NCBI GenBank assembly: GCA_020744225.1
Contig: JAGMWG010000001.1
Coordinates: 2,852,001 to 2,916,000 of the forward strand
Direction of reading: 5' to 3'
From: Paraphoma chrysanthemicola
Lineage: Eukaryota; Ascomycota; Dothideomycetes; Pleosporales; Phaeosphaeriaceae
DNA length: 64,000 nucleotides
Under the pieces are notes generated by a model. The model ran no database searches. It had not been told where the DNA came from and saw only the letters and a list, made by a program, of their open reading frames with translations. Below are positions 47,835 to 59,995 of this stretch, piece after piece. Both the position numbers and the translations under genes were made by a program. Position 1 is the first letter of the stretch. The number at the start of each line of letters is the position of its first letter.

Positions 47835-50352
47835 GGCGTATTGAGAAGTCAGACAGCATACAGGTGTTGCGTAGAAGAGATGAATCAAGATTTCGAAGTC
47901 AGGCTGAGATTATGGATGCAGCTGCCTCATCGTGGCGCAGCACCAAGTCTGATAGGACAGGTTTGCACCACAGCCGCACAGCTTATCTTACAGCCTCGCG
48001 GCTGCTGCATCCAAGCACAAGAACAGCATGTCTAGTCACTATAATACTGGAGTTGCTACTTCTCATAATCCCCGCTGTAGTATATTTCTTACTTCTTCTT
48101 ACCATTCATTGTGTAACATGTTCTGGCCGTTTGTTAAGATATTTTCCTCCCTCTCCTCCGATGGAAGGACATGCTAAGGAGTATGGAATGTTCAGTACTT
48201 GACTGTGGGCAAATGGAACCTATACGTTGATGAGTTGAAAGCGGTGCGGGCTCGCTGCATAGAATATGTCAATCATGTTATGAGAGCGTTTATGTTCGAC
48301 ATGTCTACCTACTTGCATTCGCGAGGTTATAGCGTGCAAGTATTGGAGAGTAGTCGAAGCAAATGTTGTTGGACGGCGTAGGAAACTGCAAACACTTCTG
48401 CCGTTTTGTCTTGTCATGCCTCACCGGAGAAATAAGAAAGCAACATCACCATTCGTTGGACACTCTTTATCTCTCGTCAGGGACTTCAGCACTTCTTCTA
48501 GGTTCACTTGCCACTGGCACGGAATTTGGCACGCCGGTTTTACTTCCACTGTTGCGCATCTTTAGCGGGTTCGTCCAAATTTACTGTTTTTCAAATTTAG
48601 TCCACCTCGCATATTCAATGCATACGCCACACATGCGCCTGTTTTCTTTTCGGATACACATGCCTGCTTTCCAAGTCCTCACAAACTTCGGCCTTATTCA
48701 AAGTCTTCACAATGCCCATACCCGGCCCGTCGCGCCGGGATTAAATCCCCGAACTCGTTCCGACAATAGATTAGACAACACGATACGTTATTGCGGACCG
48801 GTACGGCATTTGCTCCGACATTCGGCGAATTCGGGCTATGCTCTATGTTACTTCGGTAAGCTGGTGATATTGGACAATGCCGACTTTCATGCGCCAAGCC
48901 GAAGTACAGCATGTACGGGATCAGACTGGGTATCCTGTAGAGGGCAAGCGCGGAAAATAGGAAACTGATTCCCATGCTTGCAGAGTAGATGTGAGAGTTT
49001 GCGCCCGGTTCGCTAGGCGGTGGTTACAGATGGAAACTAACTAAAAGTTGGGGTAGGAATTGAGGAACTCGATCGATTCAGAAGCAGAAGAAGGTAAGGT
49101 GGAGCTATCTACTGCGGAAGAAAGAAACGAAGTCCTATGAGCGTGTACGTATAGCTATTGAGAAGGTGTAGATGAAAAGCTCGGCTATGACATTCTGTGT
49201 GCGACACACCTTCACACATGGGTGGCAAGCAGCAGAAAGCTAGGTACTTACCTGACCTTTGCGAACATGTAATGATTTTGCAACGATCAGCGCTGAATGT
49301 ATCGCTAAGACTTTGTTTATATAAAAGTAGCTGCGAAGTTGTGCGCGCTGGTGAACCAAAGGAGAGACACTGTGAGTTGCGCAACGCACACGTTTGTGCG
49401 AAGATATATCTTGATAGATTGAGATCCAGCGTCTTCGTTAGACTGTTCCATCTAGTGCTATTACGCACTGCAATTCCGTAGGTGTATTGTATGTTTCAAT
49501 GCTCGAGGCTCGGATTTGATCGGAGTAACAGTGAGGCGCTTACTCCCTGGGAGCATGCTAGATCCACCAGCATGGCAATTCTAGTGTAATGTGCTAGTAA
49601 CAGCTGGCTACTTTGAATTTCGCGTTCATCATCACGAGGTCTGTATGGTCCCACGCCCTCTGGACGAGGAGCGTGTTGGCTGAAAGGCTACCTCCGTGAG
49701 CGTTAGCACGTAGACTTGAGAACCACACCACAAGTTCCGTATGTAGCGTCGGGAGTAGGCTTGATTGCTCTATCTGCTAAGGTTTTTCGGCAATAACGAG
49801 TCGTGCTTGAAACGGGGTGCGCTTGTGTGTTCCATGCCTATGGAACCTTTTAGGAGATGGTTAGATGCGCTCCTCCTGCTAGCTTGCTCGCTATGTAAGG
49901 TAGATCTAGCTCAATTTCTCTGCGTTAACGCTCGCGGTGGATCTTTGAAGCGTTCTGGAACAAGTGTAGAGGTACACAGGACTTGATTGGTTGTGTGCGT
50001 CGGATGCAAGCGGACTGTCGTCGGTGTTAGCGAGTGACGTGGCCTAGATTGATTGTGCGAGACTTTGAGCGAGCGTTGTAATTGAGACTCCGTGCGCATG
50101 AGATGGAGATATACAAGCAATCAAGGTGCACTGAAATCGGCGTGAGCCAGCGATAGGTGATGATGTTGCGCAGGCGAGCATGCAGGTGGTAGTTGGAACG
50201 ATGTATGGACCAGGAACTTTAAAGTATAGAGCTGCCGCGCACGGATTGCGCGCAAGTAGTAGAAGATCCCGAGCTCATGACTTCGAAAGTATGAAGAAGC
50301 TCGATTTTGAAGTAGAAGGTTTGAACTGTTGTGGAAGAGGGAGGTACACGAG

Positions 50353-50436
50353 TGTAGAACAAAATCTGTAGAACAAAATCTGTAGAACAAAATCTGTAGA
50401 ACAAAATCTGTAGAACAAAATCTGTAGAACAAAATC
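50353..50436. repeat. 14-bp tandem repeat, six perfect copies
   Basis: The unit TGTAGAACAAAATC is repeated six times without a mismatch. It lies in the gene desert, about 2.5 kb upstream of the ULD copy C start. Perfect identity suggests recent expansion. Confidence 0.95.
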
Positions 50437-53400
50437 TACTAGATGAATAGAGGAAAGGCTAGAGATCATCGTGTGTGACAGAAGAACCATATCATGGAAG
50501 TGTCAACAGTATCTGGATATTATTGCCGTGCAGCTTGACCTCTTTACTTGCGTTTGTGCTACGTATTTTCGCTCCCTGGAGTGCTTCGCTGACAGACTTC
50601 AGTATCCATAACAGTCTCTCCTGAGTTATTGAGGTACTCGAAAATACATACGATGGAGCTCCTAAATAGGGTCGCTTGTGATACTAAGTATCTGTGGTTC
50701 TTCACGCAATCGGAAGACGCCATGCAGTTCAAACTCTTTCCTGTCTCTGCACGCTATTGGTTTGCGAATACAAGCAAAGTAGGATTATCAGAGATGAAGA
50801 GACTTCCGTCATGGTTGACAATTTCTATTTCGAAACAGAGAGTCAAGTGATGTGCTTTTCAGCCTCTCGTTTGTATACACATACTACTTCTTCTATCATC
50901 GTCGTTATTTACACAAGCGACTTCCCTAGCCTTTGAGCGTGTGGTTCATGATGGCGCATGGTGTAGATCTACGTATCCGACGCTACTGTCACGAATAGTA
51001 GCTTTGGGCTTGTACTTGATTCGCCAATTGTAGTTGTAGTTGCAGTCTTTCCGAGGGCTGCTTTTCCCGTTCATCTCCATGGGTGAATCGGCACTTCCCT
51101 CTCCCCATTACTCTCGCATAAGGTTGTGCTTCTTCACCTTCTACTACATTATGACTTGTGGTTTTGTAGCCTTTATAAGCGCATAGCCATGGAACATGCC
51201 CATACTGACAGTGATCTCGCCTGCAGCTCACCATTCTCCCTAATCTTTTGACGTACACAGAACACGCTCATAAAGCTTCCTCGGCAACAGTAAGGCATGT
51301 CTTGCTCCCGAATCAACAGCCACATTCATGGGCTCGGTGTCTTCTTCTACGTGCGCACGATCTGCGCGGTACAGTTCTTACCAAACTTTCACCCAGTAAC
51401 TCTCGACGCCTACCTCCTCCAAAGTCAACACTCGCTTACGTAGCGTCATAGCCATTTTATACGCGTCTCCATCACACACAAAGCAAGTTCTTGTCAAAAC
51501 AACGGCTTAAGCGCCAAGCACGAGCTAGTATGTTCTGCACAACGCAGGCCACGACGATGACGACAGTGAGCTCGTAATCGACAACTACGACCGGAGGGGT
51601 CATATGAGTTCGTATGTAGACTCAGAAAGACTCAAAGATTGATGACGCTTACTTCCGATTTCCTGCTTGCACTGAGGCAGGGTATTCCAGGCTGAGGTTA
51701 CACGATTTGTACGGGGCGACAACTGGGCTGATGGAGCCGGCCGATGCACCCATCGAAGGAGCGCACGGCTGGTGTACGCCGTGGTCCAGACCAAGACAAC
51801 TTGTCATAGCTCATCGGGGCCAACGCCGACTTTTAGCTAGCGCTCATGTAGCCAGTGCACATGAAGCGGGTAAAGCATCAGGTCCACTGCTGGCGCTCTC
51901 AGGGAGCGTAGGGTGGCTCTCATGCCCTACGGTCTTCTGGTATAGAAGACATGCCATAAGAAGATAGGAACTGAAATGTTTCGGCTTCATAGGACTTTAG
52001 TGAAATAATGTCGGGTCAATTATCGGGGTCGATCGGAACGCGCCCCTTGTTGCTGCTAATTGCTAGCGGACGATCGCCTTCCTGCGCGTCTGCAATTCCA
52101 GCAGACTCCGCGGAAGCAGTACCCAGTGGCGCTGGAACACAGCCCGAGGAGCGCAGAAGCTCTGCCCAACAAATTATTTCTCCGCATAGCGAGCGCGCTC
52201 GTGGCGCGCCTCCATCAAAGTATTCTTTGCTTAGCCACAGTTGCGAGACTGCGCAGCTTTCTTCATGTAAGCCTGGGACACCACAAGAACCTCGATAAGC
52301 GCCTGCAATGCGATCTTCAAAGCTAGCCCATGTGCGCGAGGGCAGGTAAACAGTCTTCCTGCACGTCTGACGGGCGGGCCGCACGCGATGATGTCTTCTG
52401 CAGCGAAGCGTTGCACGTGACCCTTTGGAATGTATGCTAGGCGCTCATGAAGCTTTCTCTACAATAGCAATGTTATGCCGGTGCTGCTTAATCAGGACTC
52501 CCAATGCCACATTCTCTCATCCAGTGTTCCGCAGTTGGGTGGGGTATGTAACTGATACCATGGGCTCGTTTCGTTGCACGTGATAGCGCAATAGAGCAGC
52601 TTTGGCATTTAAGGAAATGTCAATCGAAGCCTTGTCGACTCGCAACCAGATAGAAAGCAATCTCCCTGTCTCTTGAATCCTACTCCGAAGGGCTGTTAGA
52701 GAAAACAGTTTCGAAATACCTGTTCTACTTTCGGTGCACTCGCGACGAATGTTTGGACACTCGTCGCCTCATCCGCTCAGAATGCCCAGCATGCAGCATT
52801 GCCTTATGATTCTTTGATTGAAACTTGCAATGGCTGCTTTATTGTATGAATTCATGGAGGGGTGAAGGAAGAGAAGCGTGGATGGTGCTAGAATATTCTG
52901 CAAAGGTCGAAGGAGAAGAAGAAGGGTCAAGAATAGTGGATATGAGGACTTTACCGAGTTTTATGTTTGAATTCGCGCAAGAAACCTTTTCGTGATCAAG
53001 GGAACGGTAGATAAAGTGATCTAGATGGTACAGCAAGATCTCTCCTTCCTTACAAAGCGATATTAAATATCATATGTGCACCAAATTGTGGAAGTGAAAT
53101 ATATATTCTAAAATGTTTGCTTCTCAACAACATTGATCAGCTCCTGGCGCTCAGTGACACCTATTAATCACCAGAATAATGATCCGATCTCGCTGAGAGC
53201 CTAAGTCTCCAGGTTCGCTCTCTTCCATGTCGTCATAATACTCTTCTTATAGCAGTCAGAGTACCGTCATGAGTGCTCAACGTGCCCACATTGAACGAAC
53301 CGTATGGCCCTGACGGGAACATATCGGCACAAAAGGTCATGAACATGCTACTTCACATCTTGCCATTCGACCAGCGCATCCTGCTGAGAGTGAAGACAGC

Positions 53401-54249
53401 AGCTTAGGACAACGAGGTCAAATGTCCAGTGTCCAAGATACGTTATCGCATATTTATGGATACACTCTGATGTAAACTATCGGAGGCAACATGATATATT
53501 CGAACAGCGCCAAGTAGAGCACGGCCTAGGAGCAAACATATGTACCAAGGCACGGATGTGGAGTGGAAAGACTTGGCGGGAAGCAGCACAGAGGCAAAAG
53601 GACGACGGGTGGCCAAACGTACTGTCCAGACAAACAATTGATACCGAGAACAGCTTCTAGATAGACTTGAAATAGTGCTCGACAACCGCGCATGTCTTAT
53701 TTCTGGCCCTCCTCAGAGAAAACACGCACTGAGCTATGATGGCTACTTTCGATGTAATCTATAGTAGGCATTTGAAGTCCATGCTTTTGTTTCGAGATGT
53801 AGGACAAAAGGACCTTGGTCTTGGTGGTGAGAAGCAGTATGCGGGACGAGAGAAGGAGTGTCTCATAGTTGGAGCTGTACTTGACAACAACGACCTGCGC
53901 TCTCGTCCCAACGCACAATGAGATAACAGACGGCGCCTTTCCAATCACCGAGCGAGGCCATGTGACTGTAGTAGGAGGAACGTATCTCCATGCTAAGGTT
54001 GCAATGCACAGGAAAGCAGCTAGACGTCGACCAGAGGGTTTCCTGTTCAGCATGATCTTACCATCGAGTGATCAAACGATGTCCCTCAAAAGTGTGCCAT
54101 CACCACACGAGGCGCCGAACAACCCAAGATGGCTATACCACAACTGCGTTAGTCAAGAATGCGCACAGTTCCTTCTGTTCAAGGCTTACCTAAGAGTCTT
54201 GCGATTGCTTGATGGGAATCTAGAACGAACAATGCGCGATCGAGACGCG

Positions 54250-54520
54250 CTTGGTTCAAGTCCTTGGTTCTAAAGCCTGGTTCTAGCGCAGTTCTAGTGC
54301 TTACTTCTAGTGCTCGACTCTTGTATTTGGTTCTGGTACTCGGTTATGGTGCTCGGTCCTGATTCTCGCTTCTGGTACACGGTTCTGGTACTTGGTTCTA
54401 GTACTGGGTTCTAGTATACGTTTCGGGTACTCGGCTCTGGAACTCGGTTCGAGTACTCTCAATTCCAGTACTTGATTCCAGTAAACTCGGTTCTAGTTAC
54501 AGTGTTCTAGTGCCTGATCC
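54250..54520. repeat. degenerate minisatellite, about 13-bp unit
   Basis: Some twenty imperfect units of the form GGTTCTRGTACTC occur back to back, with substitutions and one-base length changes. Boundaries are approximate. It is not coding. Confidence 0.85.
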
Positions 54521-56451
54521 AGAAGTTCTTTGGCTTCCGAGAAATCCGGGGATGCGCGTGGTCGCCCACTGTTACCCGGCTCCCGGGAAGTCGAGAACAC
54601 CAGGGAAAGAGCAAGAGACATGTTCCGAACACATGGCTGCAACGACCAAAAGCAGTACGATCTTCTTAAAAGTAAAGACAAGCAGAGAATACATCTCAAT
54701 GATGTAGAACGAAGTTCTGGATAATTACATAGCAGCGTTCTGGTTCTATGGACGCTGCAAGATCTCTCGGTGCTGTGCACCTCCAGCTATCTCAAAACTA
54801 CCGGGAACCTGGTCCTCTCGTTCTTAGTCACCGCATGGACCAGAAGACAGGCCCGCAAGCTGAACGGGCTTTCGCGGGGCTTGAGAGATTGGATACAGCC
54901 TCGACATGTGCGAGGCCACAATACTAACGGCGCTGTACAATGATTTACTCCACGTTGTTTGTCACGGTGAGGCTGAAAGGCGCGAACCGCACTAAAGCTC
55001 GAAAGCGAAAAATCAGGCGTGGTATGTGCGAGTCGGGTATCGTGGTCGCCGATGATGCGCTGCCCATCACAGCTTTACGAGCTTAGCGAGACAGGGGAGG
55101 TGACAGCCTCGTCCGCGGTCCACGGACGAGCCTCCGTGGCTAGTGCTTCCGCGGGCCTGTTTGTGGGGCTGGGCTCTACTGCAGGGGTTAGCCTCTTCTG
55201 CAGGGATTGGTTTTGTGGCGCAGGGGTCGACCGTCAGGGATTAGCCCCAGTGGGTGGGTGAGCAGTTTCTGCAAGGCTAACCTCAACTACATAGCTAGCG
55301 AATGCCGAGCGTACGTAGCACCATACTCAAGCTCGACTGACAGATGGGCCTGAGGAACACGTCTGTATTCGATTCAGTCGCGCTTTAGATCTCAAGCCTC
55401 ATAATGACTCCGGACAAACTCTTGACTCGAGATAAAGGGGTGTGGCAGCAACAGGTTGTTTGATGATGAACTGAGGTACATAGCCAAGGATCGTGCTTGT
55501 CGACTGAAATGCACACGATAGAATCACAAAAGGGGTGGAATGTCCTTTGCGCACCCGATGAGCTGATGCGTTGCGAGTGGAAGTTCTGGGATAAGCGAGT
55601 TGAAGGTGGCTCGGTGAGCGCATACACGATCTGACGAGAGATCAATAATTGAGATGAGAGAGTGACAAGGAGGCAAGCAGACCAGCGCGCACTAGGATGG
55701 CGTGCTTCCCCGGCCGTGCCGATCGCCCAAAACTTCTTCGTTGGTGCAGAAGCTAGTAATTGTTTGGTAGCTGCCAAGAGCGGCGGCGCTCTATATACGG
55801 AAGCGCTAACGCACGTCTCAATAATTGATCAGCGCCTCTCCCGTAGTCGTTTTCAGCTCTCAACAACATGCCACCGGTGACGGTGGTGGAATTTTAGTAA
55901 GCCTCGCACGTCTGACTTCAACCATGCTGTATTACGAGAGAGATTTTTTTCCAGGCGTTCCAACAAGTTGCTGTGTTCTCAACTGATGTTGAAGTTGGCG
56001 ATCCAGAGAGTTTTGAAGTTCTCGAAGCTGACTCTAGTCTAATTCGGGACTCGAGGTGGAGACAAGCCGTCACATCGCCGGCTTTAGTTAGCATGAGCCT
56101 AATTGGATCGCGCGACAATCGAACTATTGGAAAGCGCGTTAGCATGATCCCTTAATTTGGTAACTCGGGGGTTCTCAGCTCTGGAAGCGGCAGTGGCTGG
56201 ACCAGGACCAGGACAGCTAGCAGTCGGTTTTCGTAAGGCTGGCTTGCCAAATTTCTGCGTTCGGATCATTCTCTATGCTGGGCGAAGATTGGCTCGTGGT
56301 CACGACTATAGTCGTAAAATTGCCCCAGAATACGAAATTTTCTTAATGGCTGTGTGTTATATGATGTTTATGAAAGTGGTTTAAAGTTCCACATTGTACA
56401 ACTAGGTTATTCGCCCTGTTCTCACGTTTCACTGCATCAAATCTTGGCAAC

Positions 56452-57983
56452 ATGCAACCATCATTTTTGCTCCGCATTGTATCGATTCTACAGCTTGGCG
56501 CTCTCACATTCGCACACAGCGCTGGCGGCGATATACCACTTCCACAAGTATTTGGACATGCGAGTGTAGCGCGGCACGTCCCGCGACACCTGATCCAAGA
56601 GGTCCAGGTTGACTCTGCATCGCACCCTCAGAAAAGAGACACACCTCAAAAACGAGACGAAGATAAGAAATGTGGACCAGGTGTTGGTCACTGCTCCCCG
56701 GGTGAATGGTATGTTGACGGGAGGAAGCCACTTACTTCATAATGAAAGCTAACTTGTTGGAAAGCTGTTCGCCAGTAGGCTTCTGCGGCACAACTCAAGC
56801 ACATTGTGCGAGTCCCAACTGCCAGTTCCTGTATTCGAATGGTTGCGACGGCTCAAAGAAACCCTTGGGCGATTCGACGCTCAACGTGTCTCGGCCACTG
56901 ATCGGTAATGTCTCGTACGATGGTATGGGGATCGATCATTGTGCGAAACCCGGCACAATAGCTCTGACCTTCGACGACGGTCCATACAACTACACGTCCC
57001 ATCTCCTCGACGTACTCGCAGCATATGGTGCCAAAGCTACCTTCTTCATCACGGGAAACAATTTGGGTAAAGGACAAATCGATATCGAGGAGACTGGATG
57101 GCCATCTGTCATCCGACGCATGCATGCCGATGGGCATCAGGTACTGCCCCTCGACTTTTGTCCTTGTCGCTAGCTGACACCGTTGAATAGATCGCTGGGC
57201 ATAGCTGGGGCCATTTCAACATGAGTTCACTCAATGAGACGGAGGTGACCAACCAGATAGTCTATCTCGAGATGGCGCTGCGAAACATCCTAGGCTTCAT
57301 TCCTACATACTTCCGGCCGCCATACGATGATTGTACGACCGATGTCTGCAAGAGTGTTCTCAAGAAATTGGGATATCATATAAGTAAGTGCAAACATGAT
57401 CACAAGTAGAAGCATATTACTGACATCACCCTTTCAGCATATCAGAACGTTGTCAATAATGGTAAGAAATTCTCACCAATGTCGTTAAATGATCATTCTA
57501 ACATTAACTTCAGACTGGCAGAATGATGACGGCATGAAGATAGAAGCCACAAAGGAAAAGTTCTTGGCCTCCATGCGTCAGACAAATCCTCGTGATTCGA
57601 ACTACATTTTCTTATTGCACGATACACACTATCAGTCTAGCTGGTAATTATGCTCTCCTCAGTGTCTGGATGTCGTAACTAATGGCTGCATAGGAATCTG
57701 ACGGGTTATATGATGGACTACTTCGAGCTGTTCAATTTTAGTCGCTCAGTGACCGTTGGTGAGTGCATGGGGGATCCGAAAGCGAATTGGTACCGTGCCG
57801 CTGGCGGCGCTCCCGACCGTACCCTCTTGGTAAGACATAGTACAGCCGCCTCAGATGGAACTATTAACTGACACTGTCCAGATGAAGAAGAAGAGCGGTG
57901 CCAGTACTTTCTATTCCAGCACTATGCTGTACAGTACGTTGCTACTTATGTGTGGGCAATTTCTGGCCAATGTGCTCCTATAG
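56452..57983 (+). CDS. secreted chitin deacetylase, CBM18 plus NodB domain
   Basis: Seven exons, 56452-56708, 56765-57140, 57191-57383, 57438-57461 (24 nt), 57514-57643, 57694-57829 and 57882-57983, give 405 aa. The N-terminus is a signal peptide (LLRIVSILQLGALTFAHS), then a CBM18 hevein-like domain (CGPGVGHC, GECCSPVGFC, GTTQAHC). The NodB polysaccharide deacetylase domain follows with all motifs: TFDDGP, HSWGH, RPPYDD, DWQNDD and FLLHDTH. It should remove N-acetyl groups from chitin or chitooligosaccharides outside the cell. The last exon is less sure: it encodes a Ser-rich then hydrophobic tail (STLLLMCGQFLANVLL) that may be a GPI-anchor signal. Without splicing there, the protein would end 14 residues into the intron. 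It is co-directional with chitin synthase and GH20 genes downstream. Confidence 0.9.
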
Positions 57984-58556
57984 TTAGTTCAAACGAGCAG
58001 GCTGAATTTTATTCCTTTAATCAATGTAAAATATTCGTTCGCGATCCAAATAGACTTTTAGACCTAATTCAATGGCTTACTAGAGGCGCTGAGATCAGCT
58101 TGAGTTCTCCTCGGAAAAATGGCAATCGGCGAGTTGGGCATGCATCGGTGCTGATGCCTCCAGGCAAGCGGAAACGACTCGCTCGTGCAAGGTGACTCTT
58201 GTCCCGTCGACCACGTCACGACAAGCGCCGTATTTCGTAACCCCAACCCTAGCGCCGGATCCTTGCTCCTTGCCCCTGGCCCCTGGCTACTTGGCATATG
58301 CCGGGGAAGCAAAGATCGTTTTGGCTTTACAGGGATCGAGCTTCTGGCCCGGGGTATCCATGTAAGCGAAACAGCGGCGACCGGTCCGGAGTGGCCATTC
58401 GTTGTCGCTTTGCTTACCGCCAAGACATGGTGGAGAACCTCAAAAAAATCTTGGAATGTCTCGGGTTGGAAGCTGCGTTTCGAACGGGGGCATGGAATTT
58501 AATAGGCCCTGAGGTTCAGATCCTATATTTATCTTGCATGCGCGCACTTTACAAGA

Positions 58557-58579
58557 CCTCAGACTACCGTAGTCTGAGG
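58557..58579. repeat. perfect 11-bp inverted repeat
   Basis: CCTCAGACTAC and its exact reverse complement are separated by one base. A related sequence GAGGCTRCAATGGCG occurs just after it and again near 59,070, which hints at a dispersed repeat remnant. Confidence 0.85.
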
Positions 58580-59563
58580 CTGCAATGGCGTGTTCATGCA
58601 CGCTTCTCCCGGGGTCAATTATTGGTGGCTTAAATTTGCTCGGAGGTCTGCTCGGTACACGGATTTCAAAAGCCTTCTGCTTAGAATAGTTTAAAGTCTG
58701 CTCTGAATACAGGACATTGCCAAGTAGAGGCGGTCATGGCGTGTGATGAGTTGGAGCCGAGTCGTGTCAACACGTGCACGTACCTCCCGAGAGAATGGAC
58801 CAGACGCGGCCCGGTACCAGAAAACCGAGCGAAGACTGAATTTTTCTTCCGTTTCGCGTCCCCTGATCCGCGCTTAATCCTAACAAATAGGGATTAAACG
58901 CTACCCTTTTGGGCGCGGGTAGGGATGGAGCTAGGTCACTTTTGCAAACTGAAATCATCTTGGCACGCCGACTGGTCTGTTCCGCGGTCCATCGCGTCTC
59001 TTTTCGGCAGAAATTCTTGCCAAAACAACGATCTGGATCTGCTGCAGCGAACAGGCCCTTTCTCAGTTTGAGGCTACAATGGCGAGACATGATCGGCTAG
59101 TGACGTGCGCGCGAAGGCTGCTCAATTGGGAGCTGAGACTTGTTCAAATCAGTACATGATGCAGTTGAGACTCTGAGCCTCACCGGGCAATTCCACCCGT
59201 CATTGCCTAGCGAGAACGAAACGGGATCGGGGTTTCCTGCGAAGAAGCATCGCCGAGGGCAGCATCCATTCTAGGCGTGCTCAACCGCTGGAAAAGGTTA
59301 TGTAACAGCTGAGGAAAAGGACTTCACCATACGAGCGTCAACACGTGGGGTCCAGACCGTAAGACAGGTACCGAATCCTCCGTTGAGGCCTTGTCCACTG
59401 CTTTGCACGTGGTGACGAGCTCTGGGCATGAATGGTGCAACCCGGTGGGAAGCTGAGGTATCCTACCTACAGGGGTACCCTGGAGGGTGAGAACTTGTAG
59501 CACGAAGACACACATGATGCCTGGCGCCAAATCGAACAGAATGGACACTCCAAGCTCTGGATT

Positions 59564-59716
59564 ATGGCTACATTGTCCAGAGCTGCTCCTATTGTGGCCG
59601 TCGTCGGGGCTGCCGCTTCCCTACAGGTACATGGCCTGGCCACTTCTTCATCTCCTCACAGCCACCCGAGACCGCCACACGAGGAAATCGGCGCTAGGGC
59701 CTCCTCTACCAATTAA
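59564..59716 (+). CDS. possible small secreted peptide or gene fragment, 50 aa
   Basis: ATG 59564-59566 opens a 50-codon frame with a convincing signal-peptide shape (hydrophobic VAVVGAAASLQVHGLA), followed by a Ser/His/Pro-rich stretch and a stop. No downstream exon that continues it was found. It may be a leftover first exon of a lost secreted protein, or chance. Confidence 0.3.
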   Translation: MATLSRAAPIVAVVGAAASLQVHGLATSSSPHSHPRPPHEEIGARASSTN

Positions 59717-59801
59717 GCTCCTCACGTCTCTCGCCTAGAACCTGGTTGAAGTCCACGTAGAACGCTTAGCTCCGTCGCTCCACTCCTTAGCCGTAAAAAT
59801 A

Positions 59802-59824
59802 AGCCCAGTGGCGTGGACTGGGCT
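59802..59824. repeat. 8-bp inverted repeat (hairpin)
   Basis: AGCCCAGT and ACTGGGCT are separated by 7 bases. It lies between the small secreted frame and the chitin synthase gene; no function is inferred. Confidence 0.7.
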
Positions 59825-59995
59825 GAGTGATCGTTATTGAGCCCAGATATTTAACACCTTCGTGTACTTTGCTATGACCTTACAGCTCTCAGTCCACTTC
59901 AACTTCTGACCATCAGACACAAGTGTTGTCAGCCTTGGCACATTGTCATCAAGCATCCTTCTGATCCACCAATCAATCACGGAAGGGTCTTTCCA

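Larger units (their letters stand above)
47835..56451. other. 8.6-kb gene-poor region with tandem repeats
   Basis: No protein family is recognisable on either strand; the longest frame is 201 codons (48,363-48,968 +), without domains. It contains a perfect 14-bp tandem array (50,353-50,436), a degenerate TTCTAGTACTCGG-type minisatellite (about 54,250-54,520) and a GC-rich patch with imperfect CAGGGRTTAGCC repeats near 55,180-55,255. By eye it looks more AT-rich than the housekeeping blocks. No transposase or reverse transcriptase was seen. Confidence 0.6.
57984..59995. other. intergenic between chitin deacetylase and chitin synthase
   Basis: 2 kb with no full gene. It holds a short frame with a signal-peptide-like start (59,564-59,716) and several small inverted repeats: 58,557-58,579, about 58,870-58,902, and 59,802-59,824. 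The promoter of the chitin synthase gene should be at the right end; an unseen upstream exon there cannot be excluded because the reading frame stays open upstream of 59,996. Confidence 0.5.

Noticed and set aside
48363..48968. 201-codon plus-strand frame in the gene desert
   Set aside because: No recognisable motif, no flanking exons, and the opposite strand is equally open.
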